From Heyndrickxia sporothermodurans (GTDB lineage Bacteria > Bacillota > Bacilli > Bacillales > Bacillaceae_C), in assembly GCA_016756695.1 (NCBI GenBank), contig CP066701.1, positions 1,190,001 through 1,254,000 of the forward strand: a stretch of 64,000 bases of DNA, in the 5' to 3' direction. Within the stretch, counting starts at the first letter, position 1. Every line of letters starts with the position of its first letter. The position numbers and the translations under genes were made by a program. The notes beneath the pieces were generated by a model. The model did no database searches and was not told the DNA's origin. It saw nothing but the letters and a program-made list of their open reading frames with translations. Shown in pieces: positions 1 through 8,837 of the stretch.

Positions 1-198
1 CATCATATTTAAATCATAATGTGGTTGAATATGAAAAATATCTAAAACTTGGTCTAACATTTGGCGGTGCTGAGCAGTTACCGTAACAATCGGTTCAATA
101 CTTTCGGGATACTTTTGTAGTTCAAGAACTAAAGGGGCCATTTTAATCGCTTCCGGCCTCGTTCCAAAAATAGTCATTACTTTTATTGGTCTTTTCAT
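1..198 (-). CDS. mnaA: UDP-N-acetylglucosamine 2-epimerase, N-terminal part (runs off window)
   Basis: The first 66 residues are present; the gene continues beyond position 1. The start [20 protein letters not shown] carries the GTRPEAIK signature of the nonhydrolysing UDP-GlcNAc 2-epimerase family (WecB/MnaA), which interconverts UDP-GlcNAc and UDP-ManNAc for teichoic acid linkage units and surface polysaccharides. The following [12 protein letters not shown] stretch also fits the family. The ATG at 198 has a purine-rich GAGAGAGG ribosome site a few bases upstream. It lies 25 bp downstream of upp on the same strand, an arrangement familiar from Bacillaceae, so the two probably share a transcript. 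Only the N-terminus is seen, so the exact subgroup is inferred. Confidence 0.9.
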   Translation of the reverse strand, partial: MKRPIKVMTIFGTRPEAIKMAPLVLELQKYPESIEPIVTVTAQHRQMLDQVLDIFHIQPHYDLNMM

Positions 199-223
199 GT
201 CCTCTCTCCCTCTAAGTATCCAT

Positions 224-853
224 TTATTTCGTTCCGAATAAACGATCCCCCGCATCACCTAGACCAGGAACAATGTATCCTTTTTCATTTAATTTTTCAT
301 CTAATCCGGCAATGTATATGTCAATATCAGGATGTGCTTCTTTCAGTGCTTCCACACCTTCCGGAGCGGCAATAAGGCACATAAATTTAATGTTTTTCGC
401 ACCACGTTTTTTCAAAGAATTAATTGCTTCGACAGCCGATCCCCCTGTTGCTAGCATCGGATCAACGACAATAAAGTCTCTTTCTTCCACATCATTTGGA
501 AGTTTTGCATAATATTCAACAGGTTTTAATGTTTTCGGATCACGATACAAGCCAATATGTCCTACTTTTGCGGCAGGGATTAGCTTCAACACGCCATCGA
601 CCATTCCAATTCCGGCACGAAGAATAGGGACAATTCCTATTTTCTTTCCCGATAATATTTTAGACTTCGATACACTTACAGGTGTTTCGATTTCGATATC
701 TTCTAATGGCATATCACGTGTAATTTCATACACCATAAGTGTTGCTACTTCATCAACTAACTCACGGAATTCTTTAGTACCAGTGTTTTTATCACGTATG
801 TACGTTAATTTATGCTGAATAAGCGGATGATCCATCACATGAACATTTCCCAT
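224..853 (-). CDS. upp: Uracil phosphoribosyltransferase
   Basis: Salvages uracil by transferring the ribosyl phosphate of PRPP to give UMP in the cytosol. The 209-residue length equals that of Bacillus Upp. The PRPP-binding loop [10 protein letters not shown] lies at residues 131-140, and the uracil-binding tail region [15 protein letters not shown] is at the C-terminus. The ATG at 853 is the only sensible start. It follows glyA after a terminator and precedes mnaA, as in other Bacillaceae. All conserved motifs appear intact, so this is a confident assignment. Confidence 0.97.
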   Translation of the reverse strand: MGNVHVMDHPLIQHKLTYIRDKNTGTKEFRELVDEVATLMVYEITRDMPLEDIEIETPVSVSKSKILSGKKIGIVPILRAGIGMVDGVLKLIPAAKVGHIGLYRDPKTLKPVEYYAKLPNDVEERDFIVVDPMLATGGSAVEAINSLKKRGAKNIKFMCLIAAPEGVEALKEAHPDIDIYIAGLDEKLNEKGYIVPGLGDAGDRLFGTK

Positions 854-920
854 TTTTTTCGCTCCTTAATATATAAAAAATTTATTACTACTACAAATTC
901 ACCTATCTCATTCTACACGA

Positions 921-968
921 AAAGGGAGTTCATTCTCAAGGCTAGACCAATTAGAATAAACTCCCTTT
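921..968 (-). terminator. Intrinsic terminator after glyA
   Basis: Arms at 921-936 and 953-968 form a stem of about 16 bp with one mismatch (AAAGGGAGT against ACTCCCTTT at the base) six bases after the glyA stop; on the minus strand the stem ends in a short T run. It separates glyA from upp. Confidence 0.8.
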
Positions 969-973
969 ATTAT

Positions 974-2215
974 TTATTTTTCTTGGTACAATGGAAACTT
1001 ATTGGTAAGTGCTGATACTCGTGTTCGTGCTTCTGCTAGTTTTTCATCATCTTCATGATTTTTCAATGTGTTTCCAATAATGGATGCAATTTCGTCCATT
1101 TCTTCAAGTCCAAAGCCGCGAGAAGTAACAGCAGCTGTACCGATACGAATGCCACTTGTCACAAATGGACTCTCCGGATCAAATGGAATTGTATTTTTAT
1201 TTACTGTAATACCGATATCATCAAGAACTTTTTCAGCCACTTTTCCAGTTAAACCTAATGAACGGAGGTCGACCAATAATAAATGGTTATCCGTGCCGTC
1301 GGATACTAAACTTAACCCTTCTTTTTTCAAAGATTCACCTAGACGTTTGGCATTGTCAATGATTTTTTGTGAATATTCTTTAAAGCTGTCATCCAGAGCT
1401 TCCCCAAATGCGACTGCTTTAGCAGCAATTACATGCATTAGTGGGCCGCCTTGAATTCCGGGAAAAATTGATTTATCAATTTTCTTCGCGTATTCTTCTT
1501 TACACAAGATCATTCCGCCGCGTGGGCCGCGTAATGTTTTATGTGTAGTAGTTGTAACAAAGTCAGCAAATGGAACTGGGCTTGGATGTAATCCAGAAGC
1601 AACCAATCCAGCAATATGAGCCATATCTACCATCAGATACGCTCCAACTTCATCAGCTATTTCACGAAACTTTTTGAAATCTATTACTCTTGGGTAGGCA
1701 CTAGCACCCGCCACAATCAGTTTTGGTTTATGTTCACGAGCTTTATTTAATACGTCTTCATAATCGATCGTGTGGCTATGTTCATCTACACCATACTCCA
1801 CAAAATTATACTGTACACCACTAAAGTTAACTGGACTACCATGTGTTAAATGGCCTCCATGGGAAAGATTCATACCTAAAACGGTATCACCTGGCTCAAG
1901 AACTGTAAAATAAACAGCCATATTTGCCTGAGCACCTGAATGGGGTTGAACATTGGCGTGTTCTGCACCAAATATTTGCTTAGCACGTTCACGAGCAAGA
2001 TTTTCAACTACATCTACATATTCACATCCGCCGTAGTACCTGCGACCCGGATATCCTTCTGCATATTTATTCGTTAAAACAGACCCTTGTGCTTCCATTA
2101 CAGCTTCACTTACAAAATTCTCAGAAGCAATCAATTCAATTTTCGTCCGTTGGCGTTTCAGTTCATCTTGAATCGCTTGATATACTTCTTTATCTTGTCC
2201 AGCTATCTTACTCAT
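974..2215 (-). CDS. glyA: Serine hydroxymethyltransferase
   Basis: PLP enzyme interconverting serine and glycine with tetrahydrofolate, the main source of one-carbon units. 413 residues, close to the Bacillus enzyme. The PLP lysine is K226 inside [14 protein letters not shown], and the glycine-rich [13 protein letters not shown] segment at about residues 56-68 is typical. The ATG at 2215 follows a GGAGGGGAC ribosome site. It sits between ywlG and upp as in B. subtilis. I looked for a purine box upstream, since glyA is PurR-controlled in B. subtilis, and did not see a convincing one. Confidence 0.97.
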   Translation of the reverse strand: MSKIAGQDKEVYQAIQDELKRQRTKIELIASENFVSEAVMEAQGSVLTNKYAEGYPGRRYYGGCEYVDVVENLARERAKQIFGAEHANVQPHSGAQANMAVYFTVLEPGDTVLGMNLSHGGHLTHGSPVNFSGVQYNFVEYGVDEHSHTIDYEDVLNKAREHKPKLIVAGASAYPRVIDFKKFREIADEVGAYLMVDMAHIAGLVASGLHPSPVPFADFVTTTTHKTLRGPRGGMILCKEEYAKKIDKSIFPGIQGGPLMHVIAAKAVAFGEALDDSFKEYSQKIIDNAKRLGESLKKEGLSLVSDGTDNHLLLVDLRSLGLTGKVAEKVLDDIGITVNKNTIPFDPESPFVTSGIRIGTAAVTSRGFGLEEMDEIASIIGNTLKNHEDDEKLAEARTRVSALTNKFPLYQEK

Positions 2216-2349
2216 TTATGTCCCCTCCTGCGTCAACAATTAGTCAAATACCTTCTTATTTTAACATAGTTTTCTTACAGGCAAGTCTAATACTTAACTT
2301 TTTTCTGATAATTTTTGCTTACTGAGTGATAACCATCTTAATGATGAAC

Positions 2350-2383
2350 AAAAAAAGAATCCTGATTATTTAGCAGGATTCTT
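2350..2383 (-). terminator. Terminator overlapping the end of ywlG
   Basis: Ten-bp arms AAGAATCCTG (2355-2364) and CAGGATTCTT (2374-2383) overlap the last codons of ywlG; on the minus strand the stem is followed by seven T residues. Confidence 0.8.
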
Positions 2384-2948
2384 GATTTTCGTTCATCTGA
2401 TTTTCATAAACGGCTCTAGCCCCGCCAATTAATTTTGGTCGTGTTTTTGCTATAGTAACATTGGCAGAACCAAGTGTATGATTTTTGACTCTAATTGGTA
2501 CGGCAACATGTTTTAGATGCATCCCGATAAATGTATTACCAATGTCGATACCCGCATCTGCTTTAATAAACTCGATCACGACAGGATCTTGAAAATGGTG
2601 ATAAGCATAGGTCGCCATGGCACCACCGGCCGCCCTTACAGGTATGACGGAAACTTCCTCCCATTCATGACGATTCATGAGTTCTCTTTCTATTACTAAA
2701 CTTCTGTTTAAATGTTCACAGCATTGAAAAGCTAAATGAATCCCATGGTTACGTGCAAAGGCAGTTAACTCATCAAATATGACGGATGCTACTTCCTCAC
2801 TTCCTGCTGTCCCAATTTTTTCGCCAATCACTTCAGATGTAGAACATCCAATAACTAGAATTTGGCCTTGTTTAAACGTAACTTGGGAGGAAAAGTCATA
2901 AATTATTTCCTTCAACTGTTCTTTCCAAAGTAATAGATCTGTAGTCAA
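2370..2948 (-). CDS. ywlG: YwlG, TIGR01440/DUF436 family protein of unknown function
   Basis: Matches the conserved Firmicute YwlG family between rpiB and glyA. The body shows the family features [17 protein letters not shown] near the N-terminus, FQCCEHLNR, a [10 protein letters not shown] stretch, and the C-terminal [20 protein letters not shown]. No enzymatic activity is established for the family as far as I know. A GTG at 2957 is also possible, but no ribosome site precedes it. The TTG at 2948 has an AGGTGAT Shine-Dalgarno about 5 bases upstream, so I prefer it; this shortens the protein to 192 residues. Function is not assigned. Confidence 0.85.
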   Translation of the reverse strand: MTTDLLLWKEQLKEIIYDFSSQVTFKQGQILVIGCSTSEVIGEKIGTAGSEEVASVIFDELTAFARNHGIHLAFQCCEHLNRSLVIERELMNRHEWEEVSVIPVRAAGGAMATYAYHHFQDPVVIEFIKADAGIDIGNTFIGMHLKHVAVPIRVKNHTLGSANVTIAKTRPKLIGGARAVYENQMNENQESC

Positions 2949-2984
2949 TCCAATCACCTAACTTATCGTATAATGAACCATTTA

Positions 2985-3431
2985 TTACAAATTCTGTTCT
3001 TCGTAATTCGTTAATTTTTCAATTCGACGTGCATGTCTTCCACCTTCGAATTCCGTTGTTAACCACACTTTTGCAATTTCTAATGCAAGTCCAGGACCAA
3101 TGACTCTTTCACCCATCGCTAGCATATTTGTATCGTTATGCTGACGGGTTGCTTTTGCACTAAATACATCGTGAACGAGAGCACAACGAATTCCTTTCAC
3201 CTTATTTGCAGAAATACTCATTCCAATTCCTGTACCACAAATGAGGATTCCACGGTCAAATTCGCCATTTGCCACTTTTTGCGCAACAGGGAGAGCATAG
3301 TCAGGGTAATCAACTGAACTTTCACAATTACAGCCAAAATCTTGATATTCGATTCCCATTTCCTCTAATAAATTGCGAATTTCTTTGCGAATATGAACGC
3401 CGCCATGATCGGATGCCAATGCTACTTTCAT
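2985..3431 (-). CDS. rpiB: Ribose-5-phosphate isomerase B
   Basis: Interconverts ribulose 5-phosphate and ribose 5-phosphate in the pentose phosphate pathway. 148 residues with the RpiB/LacAB signature: DHGG at residues 8-11, the catalytic Cys65 in LICGTGIGMSISANK, His98 in TRQHNDTN, and the R-rich phosphate site GGRHARRIEKL near the C-terminus. ATG at 3431. The gene order rpiB-ywlG-glyA-upp is as in B. subtilis, where it is called ywlF. Galactose-6-phosphate isomerase subunits are related, but they come as lacA-lacB pairs, which is not the case here. Confidence 0.93.
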   Translation of the reverse strand: MKVALASDHGGVHIRKEIRNLLEEMGIEYQDFGCNCESSVDYPDYALPVAQKVANGEFDRGILICGTGIGMSISANKVKGIRCALVHDVFSAKATRQHNDTNMLAMGERVIGPGLALEIAKVWLTTEFEGGRHARRIEKLTNYEEQNL

Positions 3432-3504
3432 TTTTATACCCCCATTTTCTTATTTCCTACCTTTATTTTTACACATAGTACTAAATTTATAAAGTAATCC
3501 ATAT

Positions 3505-3530
3505 AAGAAAAGCGAAAAGCGCCTTGGTTG
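3505..3530. repeat. Partial copy of the AGCGCCTTG dispersed repeat
   Basis: The stretch AGAAAAGCGAAAAGCGCCTT with GGTTG resembles the leading end of the longer repeats at 19966 and 56334. Only the head is present; the distal arm with GGGGCTAGGCGCTGGAGC is missing. It abuts the stop codon of the chemoreceptor gene. Confidence 0.45.
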
Positions 3531-3532
3531 TC

Positions 3533-4816
3533 TTATAATTGAAATTGAGAGATTGTTGCTTTCAACTTGTCAGCATCATCTTTTAACTGACAAACAAGTT
3601 GCTCTACATTTTCCATTACAGCTACTTGCTCATTTGTTGCATCCGTTACTTCTTCGGCACCTGCAGATGTTTCTTCAGCGATCGCTGCGACTTCTTGAGA
3701 TTGTCTAGACGCTAGCTCGACACTTTCCATCTGTTTGTCCACAAGAGTTGAGATGCTCTTTACTTTATCGGCAACAACATGGATCGTATTCGTCATCGTT
3801 TCAATCACTTCATTTGTTTTTGCACCTTTTGATGCTTCATAGTTTGCCGTTGATACTTGATCTGTAATTTGTTTGACGACACTATCTACACCGTGTTGAA
3901 TATTTTGAATTAATTCGGATATTCCTTGTACTGCTTTTGCACTTTCATCGGCTAATTTACGTACTTCTTCTGCTACAACCGCAAACCCTTTACCATGTTC
4001 ACCTGCACGTGCCGCTTCAATAGAAGCATTAAGAGCAAGTAAGTTCGTTTGCGCTGCAATATCTCCGACTAATAAGATAATTTGCTCCACTTTTTTAGCG
4101 TTTTCCTCTAAATCAAGGACAACTTGTAATGATTCTTGATTTTCCTTCGCCAATTTATCAATACCTTGGATCAGCGAACTAACGACTTCTTTACTTTCTT
4201 GCAATTCTTTAACCATTTCTACTGAAACCTGCTCTGAGGATTTTGCATTTTCTTGTACTTTATAGGCAATTTGAATAATATCTTCAACAGATTCAGCTGT
4301 TGATTGAATTGCGATAGCTGAGCTTTCTGCCCCCGCAGATATTTCATCAATCGTATGTGCAATACTTTCCGCTTGTTCTGTTGCTCTTGTCGTCTTTTCG
4401 GAAATTAAGATGACATTTCCATTTGTTTGTTGGAAATTTTCTTCTATACTATGTACCATCACACGTAAATTCGCTAACATCTGATTAAACGCCATACCGA
4501 GTGAGCGTATTTCATCATCTGACTTTGGCAATTCCACATCTAACTGAATGTTTCCTCTGCTTGCATCTATTGCTGCGCGCTCTAAACGTTGTAATGGCTT
4601 AGTGATAACCCCTGCAACAAAATAAGCTAATAGGCCTGTCCAAAATATTCCTAGTAAAAGTGTAATACTATTAAACAACGATTCATCTACATTTGCTGCA
4701 AATTTTGAATGAACAATACTAATAAAAAAGAAACTCGTTGAATAAGTGACTAGAGCTAACAGTGTAACAAACAGCACTAATTTTTTCCGCAGACCAAACT
4801 TATACCGCTTTTTCAT
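3533..4816 (-). CDS. Methyl-accepting chemotaxis protein without an external sensor domain
   Basis: 427 residues. Two membrane segments at about 12-33 and 46-69 are separated by only a dozen residues, so there is no room for a periplasmic-type ligand domain. A HAMP linker follows (about 70-125, including the PLQRLERAA start and [14 protein letters not shown]), then a long coiled-coil signalling domain. The hairpin tip [20 protein letters not shown] is the conserved kinase-contact site for CheA/CheW. Methylation-type Glu/Gln pairs occur on both arms. It probably signals membrane or intracellular state to the chemotaxis system. It is a separate unit between rpiB and ywlE; B. subtilis has no receptor at this place that I recall. 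The ligand is unknown. Confidence 0.9.
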   Translation of the reverse strand: MKKRYKFGLRKKLVLFVTLLALVTYSTSFFFISIVHSKFAANVDESLFNSITLLLGIFWTGLLAYFVAGVITKPLQRLERAAIDASRGNIQLDVELPKSDDEIRSLGMAFNQMLANLRVMVHSIEENFQQTNGNVILISEKTTRATEQAESIAHTIDEISAGAESSAIAIQSTAESVEDIIQIAYKVQENAKSSEQVSVEMVKELQESKEVVSSLIQGIDKLAKENQESLQVVLDLEENAKKVEQIILLVGDIAAQTNLLALNASIEAARAGEHGKGFAVVAEEVRKLADESAKAVQGISELIQNIQHGVDSVVKQITDQVSTANYEASKGAKTNEVIETMTNTIHVVADKVKSISTLVDKQMESVELASRQSQEVAAIAEETSAGAEEVTDATNEQVAVMENVEQLVCQLKDDADKLKATISQFQL

Positions 4817-4843
4817 GTTTCGACTCTCCCCTATGTTGTTGAT

Positions 4844-5284
4844 CTATTTTATTTTTTCTATCGCTTTTTCTATTAGATCGGATAATTCAAGAAATGTTTT
4901 TCTATACATTTCTACACTTCCCCCAAAAGGATCTCCGACGTCGATATTATCGCCTTTTCCATTTACAAATTCCTTTAATGTAAATGTTTTTTCTTTAGCA
5001 AATGGATAGGATTCGATGATTGAAGATTTATGACTCTCTGTCATCGTCAAGATCAGCGTCGCCCATTGGATATCCTCTTCTGTCAACATTTTTGATGTGT
5101 GAGAATGTTCAATATTGTTTTCTTCAAGAACAACCATTGCTTGTTGTGAAGCATTGTGACCATCGACGGCAAATATCCCCGCAGATTTAACGGATATGTT
5201 TTGCAGCTTTTTATTTTTTAAAATTGCCTCAGCCATCGGGCTACGACACGTATTTCCAGTACAGACGAATAATATATTCAATGA
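4844..5284 (-). CDS. ywlE: Protein-arginine phosphatase YwlE (low-molecular-weight phosphatase family)
   Basis: Removes phosphate from phosphoarginine residues placed by the McsB kinase, opposing the protein-degradation tag. The CX5R loop is C7-T-G-N-T11-C-R13-S, and Thr11 at this position distinguishes YwlE arginine phosphatases from the tyrosine-specific relatives. The general-acid Asp lies in DPFGGSVEMY near the C-terminus. An upstream TTG at 5302 is open, but the TTG at 5284 places MNILFVCTGNTC at the N-terminus as in homologues and has an AAGGGAAGG ribosome site at proper spacing. 146 residues. Function inferred from the active-site signature and synteny. Confidence 0.92.
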   Translation of the reverse strand, partial: SLNILFVCTGNTCRSPMAEAILKNKKLQNISVKSAGIFAVDGHNASQQAMVVLEENNIEHSHTSKMLTEEDIQWATLILTMTESHKSSIIESYPFAKEKTFTLKEFVNGKGDNIDVGDPFGGSVEMYRKTFLELSDLIEKAIEKIK

Positions 5285-5380
5285 TATCCTTCCCTTCAAC
5301 AATTAACGATTCTAATTATTCTACCATTATTATAGTCTAAAAGACCCTATTTCAATAGTAGGCTTTGTTAAAATAAGTGA

Positions 5381-5428
5381 AAATTTAAAGACAAGCAATC
5401 AAAGAATTGATTGCTTGTCTTTAAATTT
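5381..5428 (-). terminator. Very long perfect hairpin between mntP and ywlE
   Basis: A 22-bp perfect stem (arms 5381-5402 and 5407-5428) with a 4-base loop lies just after the mntP stop; on the minus strand it ends in a T run. Probably the mntP terminator and possibly bidirectional in the stem. Confidence 0.85.
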
Positions 5429-5446
5429 CCCATTATTCTTTCATTT

Positions 5447-6001
5447 TTATAGAGCTACTAGTAGCTTTATACCAAATCCCAATAATACGCAACCACCTAA
5501 GGCTTCACTATACGCCCCAATATATCCTTGAAACTTTCTTCCTATAATTAAGCCCGCCCAAGTCAATACTGTTGCTGCAATTCCAAAGCAGAGCAGTACA
5601 GCTGCTGTGCGAGCCCCCAAAATTCCAAGTGAGAGCCCCACTGAAAAGCTATCTAAACTAGAGCTTAAGGCAAAAAATATTAATCCCCAACCATATGGTT
5701 TAATGATTGTTTTTTCTTCCTTTTTAAGGGTGGAAAAAACCATTTGTAGGCCTAAAACAATTAGGAGGATTCCACCAATATATTGAGCAATTGTTCCAAA
5801 TGCGTCAGATATAAAATGTCCAGTTAATATTCCTAATAATGGCATGACAACATGAAAGATTCCTATCGTTAAACCAATATAAAAAATTTGCCGGTATCTA
5901 AGCTTAATCATCCCCATACCAAGTCCAATTGAAAAAGCATCCATACCTAAGGCAAATGCCATTAACATTAATGTAATTAATTCTGCGATGATTGCCATCA
6001 T
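5447..6001 (-). CDS. mntP: Putative manganese efflux pump MntP
   Basis: Six-helix inner membrane exporter of Mn2+ in the MntP/YebN family. 184 residues with the two repeated acidic helix motifs [14 protein letters not shown] (first half) and [14 protein letters not shown] (second half), whose Asp residues are essential in studied homologues. A longer frame opens at 6049, but the double ATG at 6001/5998 directly follows a GGAGGAAAAAG ribosome site and fits the family length. It corresponds to ywlD of B. subtilis. No yybP-ykoY riboswitch is visible in the short upstream gap. Confidence 0.92.
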   Translation of the reverse strand: MMAIIAELITLMLMAFALGMDAFSIGLGMGMIKLRYRQIFYIGLTIGIFHVVMPLLGILTGHFISDAFGTIAQYIGGILLIVLGLQMVFSTLKKEEKTIIKPYGWGLIFFALSSSLDSFSVGLSLGILGARTAAVLLCFGIAATVLTWAGLIIGRKFQGYIGAYSEALGGCVLLGFGIKLLVAL

Positions 6002-6096
6002 TCTTTTTCCTCCTTCGGACGTGCCTACTGACAACATATGCATGTCCAAAGAAGAATAGAATTTTATTTTGCAAGATTTTGGTCAAGAAAAGAGAT

Positions 6097-7155
6097 TTAA
6101 TCCACCTTATTTTGACGAACCCAGCGATGTCCCGCTGCTTTTTCCAATCGATTCATAATAGCAAGGCCTATTCCCTCTATTGGAAAAGTTTCTGAAAATA
6201 TTATATCGACATCTTGATTATTAAATGCACGTAAAGTGTCATAAAGAGTGTGTGCTACCGTTTTTAAGTCCTGACGGCTTCCGCAAGCAATTACAACATC
6301 CGCACGATAGTCCTTTTTTGTTTCCTCTGTCGCTATTACCCCTACTTTTAACCCCTCTTTTTGTTTATTGCTCACCAATTCCTGGATATAAGCAAAAGTT
6401 CCATCGACTAAATACACTGGTGCATCCGGTGCATAATGAGTGTATTTCATGCCCGGGGATTTCGGACGATCATTTGTATCACTATTTAAAGCCGGATCAA
6501 CGAGCACTTCACCAATTACCATTTCCATTTGTTCTTTTGATAAGCCGCCCGGACGAAGAATCATCGGTATATCACCTGTACAATCAATTACTGTTGATTC
6601 TACTCCCACACCTGTATATCCACCGTCCACAACTCCGGCAATCCTGCCATTCAAATCGTCTAAAACATGTCGTGCTGTTGTCGGACTTGGTTTTCCGGAA
6701 CGATTGGCACTCGGTGCTGCAATTGGAAGTTTAGTTAATCGAATTAATTCAAGTGCTAGTGGATGATCCGGCATCCTTATTCCTACTGTATCCATCCCAG
6801 CTGTCACTTTCTCCGAAAAGATACCCGGTCTACAATTAAATATAATTGTTAAAGGACCTGGCCAAAATTGTTGAATAAGCAATTGGGCTTGTTCGGATAT
6901 ATTTGTCACAAGTTCTTCTAATTGATTTATTTCAGCAATGTGGACAATTAGTGGATTATCACTTGGTCTTCCCTTTGCTTCATATATTTTTGCAACGGCT
7001 ATATCTGATTTTGCATTTGCACCTAGCCCATAAACCGTTTCTGTTGGAAAGGCAACCACTTCATTTTGCCTTAATAGCTCCGCTGCTTCTTTTAGCTGTG
7101 GATTACCTGATAAATTATCCACATAATTATCCACACTCCACTGAATTGTCTTCAT
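6097..7155 (-). CDS. ywlC: L-threonylcarbamoyladenylate synthase (Sua5/YwlC)
   Basis: Makes threonylcarbamoyl-AMP from threonine, bicarbonate and ATP for the t6A37 modification of ANN-decoding tRNAs. The N-terminal YrdC domain (about 20-205) shows AFPTETVYGLGANA, the KGRPSDNPL loop and the SANRSGKPSPTTA segment. The C-terminal Sua5 domain (about 230-345) is present, so this is the long form rather than the short TsaC form. A GTG at 7164 is in frame, but the ATG at 7155 has the AAAGGTGG ribosome site and is preferred; length 352. The 5' end carries two exact DnaA boxes inside the coding sequence (see the cluster entry). Confidence 0.93.
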   Translation of the reverse strand: MKTIQWSVDNYVDNLSGNPQLKEAAELLRQNEVVAFPTETVYGLGANAKSDIAVAKIYEAKGRPSDNPLIVHIAEINQLEELVTNISEQAQLLIQQFWPGPLTIIFNCRPGIFSEKVTAGMDTVGIRMPDHPLALELIRLTKLPIAAPSANRSGKPSPTTARHVLDDLNGRIAGVVDGGYTGVGVESTVIDCTGDIPMILRPGGLSKEQMEMVIGEVLVDPALNSDTNDRPKSPGMKYTHYAPDAPVYLVDGTFAYIQELVSNKQKEGLKVGVIATEETKKDYRADVVIACGSRQDLKTVAHTLYDTLRAFNNQDVDIIFSETFPIEGIGLAIMNRLEKAAGHRWVRQNKVD

Positions 7156-7596
7156 AGCTTCCACCTTTTTTCTTTTTTGTTGAAATTCATCCGTTAAAGT
7201 AGAGTTTTGTCGAATAAAGACTTATATTATCCTTTTTTAACCCGATAACAACGAACATCAACATTTTTTCTCTTTTGAAAGTATATTAAAAAGTAGAAGT
7301 AAACACAAGCATATCCACAATATGTGGATAATTACAATTGAACGGTGGATAACTTTTGGGGAAAATGTGAATATCTTTTACATTACTTTTTCCATAAATA
7401 TTGCTTGTTGATAGCTTAATAAATGCTTTCCATATCGCGAATTTCCAAATTCCTTTGGAAGATGAGTCCTTTCTATCTTTTCAAAACCAGCCATTCGAAA
7501 TAACGGAATTGACTTTTCTTTATTTGTCGTTAAATATAGTGTGGATAATTTTTTATTTGACGCTAATTTATACACATGTTGAAAGATTGTGAATAA
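7097..7596. promoter_or_regulatory. DnaA-box cluster at the ywlC-ywlB boundary
   Basis: Four exact DnaA boxes (TTATCCACA or its complement) occur at 7115-7123, 7127-7135, 7323-7331 and 7540-7548. Single-mismatch boxes are at 7097-7105, 7311-7319, 7344-7352, 7568-7576 and 7588-7596. Both orientations are used, and two exact boxes are only 3 bp apart. B. subtilis is known to have DnaA-box clusters away from oriC that titrate DnaA, and from memory one is near ywlC, so this is likely a conserved replication-control site. Confidence 0.8.
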
Positions 7597-7818
7597 ATCC
7601 TCTTCCTTTATAGCCGGATGGATGACCATTGAACGGAGAATGCCAATGTTATTGAGAGGTTCAATTCCTAATGTGGCTTTTAAATTGCCATCAATATCCT
7701 CAATGACTATAAAATATTCGATTAGCTTTTCTACTCCTTCAGTACTTATCCCCACTTCATTAAGAAAACTCTTTACCTTTTCTACATCTTTATGTGTCGC
7801 CACTCGAATAACCTGCAT
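7378..7818 (-). CDS. ywlB: GNAT family N-acetyltransferase (YwlB)
   Basis: 146 residues in the GNAT fold. Visible features are the N-terminal strand QVIRVATHKDVEKVKSFL, the ILRSMVIHPAIKEEDL segment that fits the motif A strand and acetyl-CoA loop (without a perfect Q/RxxGxG/A), and the C-terminal LYLTTNKEKSIPLFRMAGFEKI that is typical of GNAT motif B. The in-frame ATG at 7836 is possible, but the ATG at 7818 has AGGGGAT at correct distance. Position between spoIIR and ywlC matches B. subtilis ywlB. The substrate is unknown, and the imperfect CoA loop leaves some doubt about catalysis. Confidence 0.8.
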   Translation of the reverse strand: MQVIRVATHKDVEKVKSFLNEVGISTEGVEKLIEYFIVIEDIDGNLKATLGIEPLNNIGILRSMVIHPAIKEEDLFTIFQHVYKLASNKKLSTLYLTTNKEKSIPLFRMAGFEKIERTHLPKEFGNSRYGKHLLSYQQAIFMEKVM

Positions 7819-7908
7819 GCGATCATCCCCTACCATTCATTATTTTTGATAGACTCTACTAAACTTTCCACTATAATCCTTATGATAGAAACAAAAAAAT
7901 AGAACAAA

Positions 7909-7936
7909 AAAAAGAAGCCGATATTGACTTCTTTTT
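7909..7936 (-). terminator. Terminator at the end of spoIIR
   Basis: Arms AAAAAGAAG (7909-7917) and CTTCTTTTT (7928-7936) overlap the spoIIR stop and are followed on the minus strand by a run of T. Confidence 0.7.
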
Positions 7937-8660
7937 AAAAGATTTTCTGAAAAAGCTCAACGATAAAGAATTTTACTTTTACTTCGTCATCTTCCTCTTT
8001 TACATAAAGAGGTTTCTTTGTTTCCTTTGTAGTTTCTTTTTCTGTTTCATCTTTGATTTCACGTTCTGATTTTTCTTTTGTCGTCGATTTGCTTTCCTTT
8101 TTCTCTATCACTGGTTCCGTCTCTTTTTCTTTCTTTTCATCAAATCCGGGACTTACCGCGACACCATTTGAGAAATCCATGAAGCAAAGCGGAGGATAGA
8201 GAACACACCACCAATTGGCTCCCTCCCCTTTACCTAAAGTAATTAAAACCGCCTCGTACTCACCCGCCGGGTATAAAAATTGTCCATAAAGCTTAGTCGG
8301 GAATTGAACTTGACCGAATTCTACCTTTACCGATTGCTTACTATTTTCTTCTTGAATCACTTTTAATGCAATCTTTTTGATATCTGGTAAATGGGATTTA
8401 ATCACTTTTCTAGCATCATCAATTGAATCTAATTTCTCTACCCATTTCGTAATCTCTTGATTTACTTTATCTCGAATTTTCCTTTTTAATGCTTGGTCTT
8501 CTTGATTATCACTATTTGCTAGGATCCGAAGACGAACCGCCTCTTTCGGAATGACAATCGCTTCCTCTGCAGCAATTTCCTGTTTCGGTATATATAAACT
8601 TAAGATCGTTCCAATCGATAAGATAATAATATAAACTAATGGATAATATTTTTTATTCAT
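7935..8660 (-). CDS. spoIIR: Stage II sporulation protein R
   Basis: Forespore-made secreted signal that triggers SpoIIGA to process pro-sigma-E in the mother cell. A membrane/signal segment at about residues 4-22 is followed by the family motifs RLRILANSDNQEDQ, GANWWCVLYPPLCF and FSNGVAV. The C-terminus is a long charged Lys/Glu-rich tail (about 185-230) that is longer and more repetitive than I would expect in B. subtilis. The ATG at 8660 has a GGGGAGAGGAA ribosome site; the frame upstream to 8687 is unlikely to be translated. In B. subtilis the gene is under sigma-F, but I could not identify a clear sigma-F promoter here. Confidence 0.93.
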   Translation of the reverse strand: MNKKYYPLVYIIILSIGTILSLYIPKQEIAAEEAIVIPKEAVRLRILANSDNQEDQALKRKIRDKVNQEITKWVEKLDSIDDARKVIKSHLPDIKKIALKVIQEENSKQSVKVEFGQVQFPTKLYGQFLYPAGEYEAVLITLGKGEGANWWCVLYPPLCFMDFSNGVAVSPGFDEKKEKETEPVIEKKESKSTTKEKSEREIKDETEKETTKETKKPLYVKEEDDEVKVKFFIVELFQKIF

Positions 8661-8837
8661 TTCCTCTCCCCATCCCTTCACTAACACAGTTTGGACAAGA
8701 AAGAGAAATCTTAAACTAGTAAACTTAAAAAAATTAAAAACAAGTAAACAGCGAAAATAAAGTAAGCGGAATTTTTCCGTCTATTTATCAGATCGGGGTG
8801 CATAACCTAATCCATAATCACCCAAGCTTGTTTTTCA

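Noticed and set aside
2216-2369. PurR box or riboswitch upstream of glyA
   Set aside because: No CGAACA/TTCG dyad or folded RNA element was found in the 150-bp gap.
7115-7548. A second chromosomal origin
   Set aside because: The DnaA boxes are not next to a dnaA or dnaN gene or a clear AT-rich unwinding element; titration or regulatory clusters of this kind are known away from oriC.
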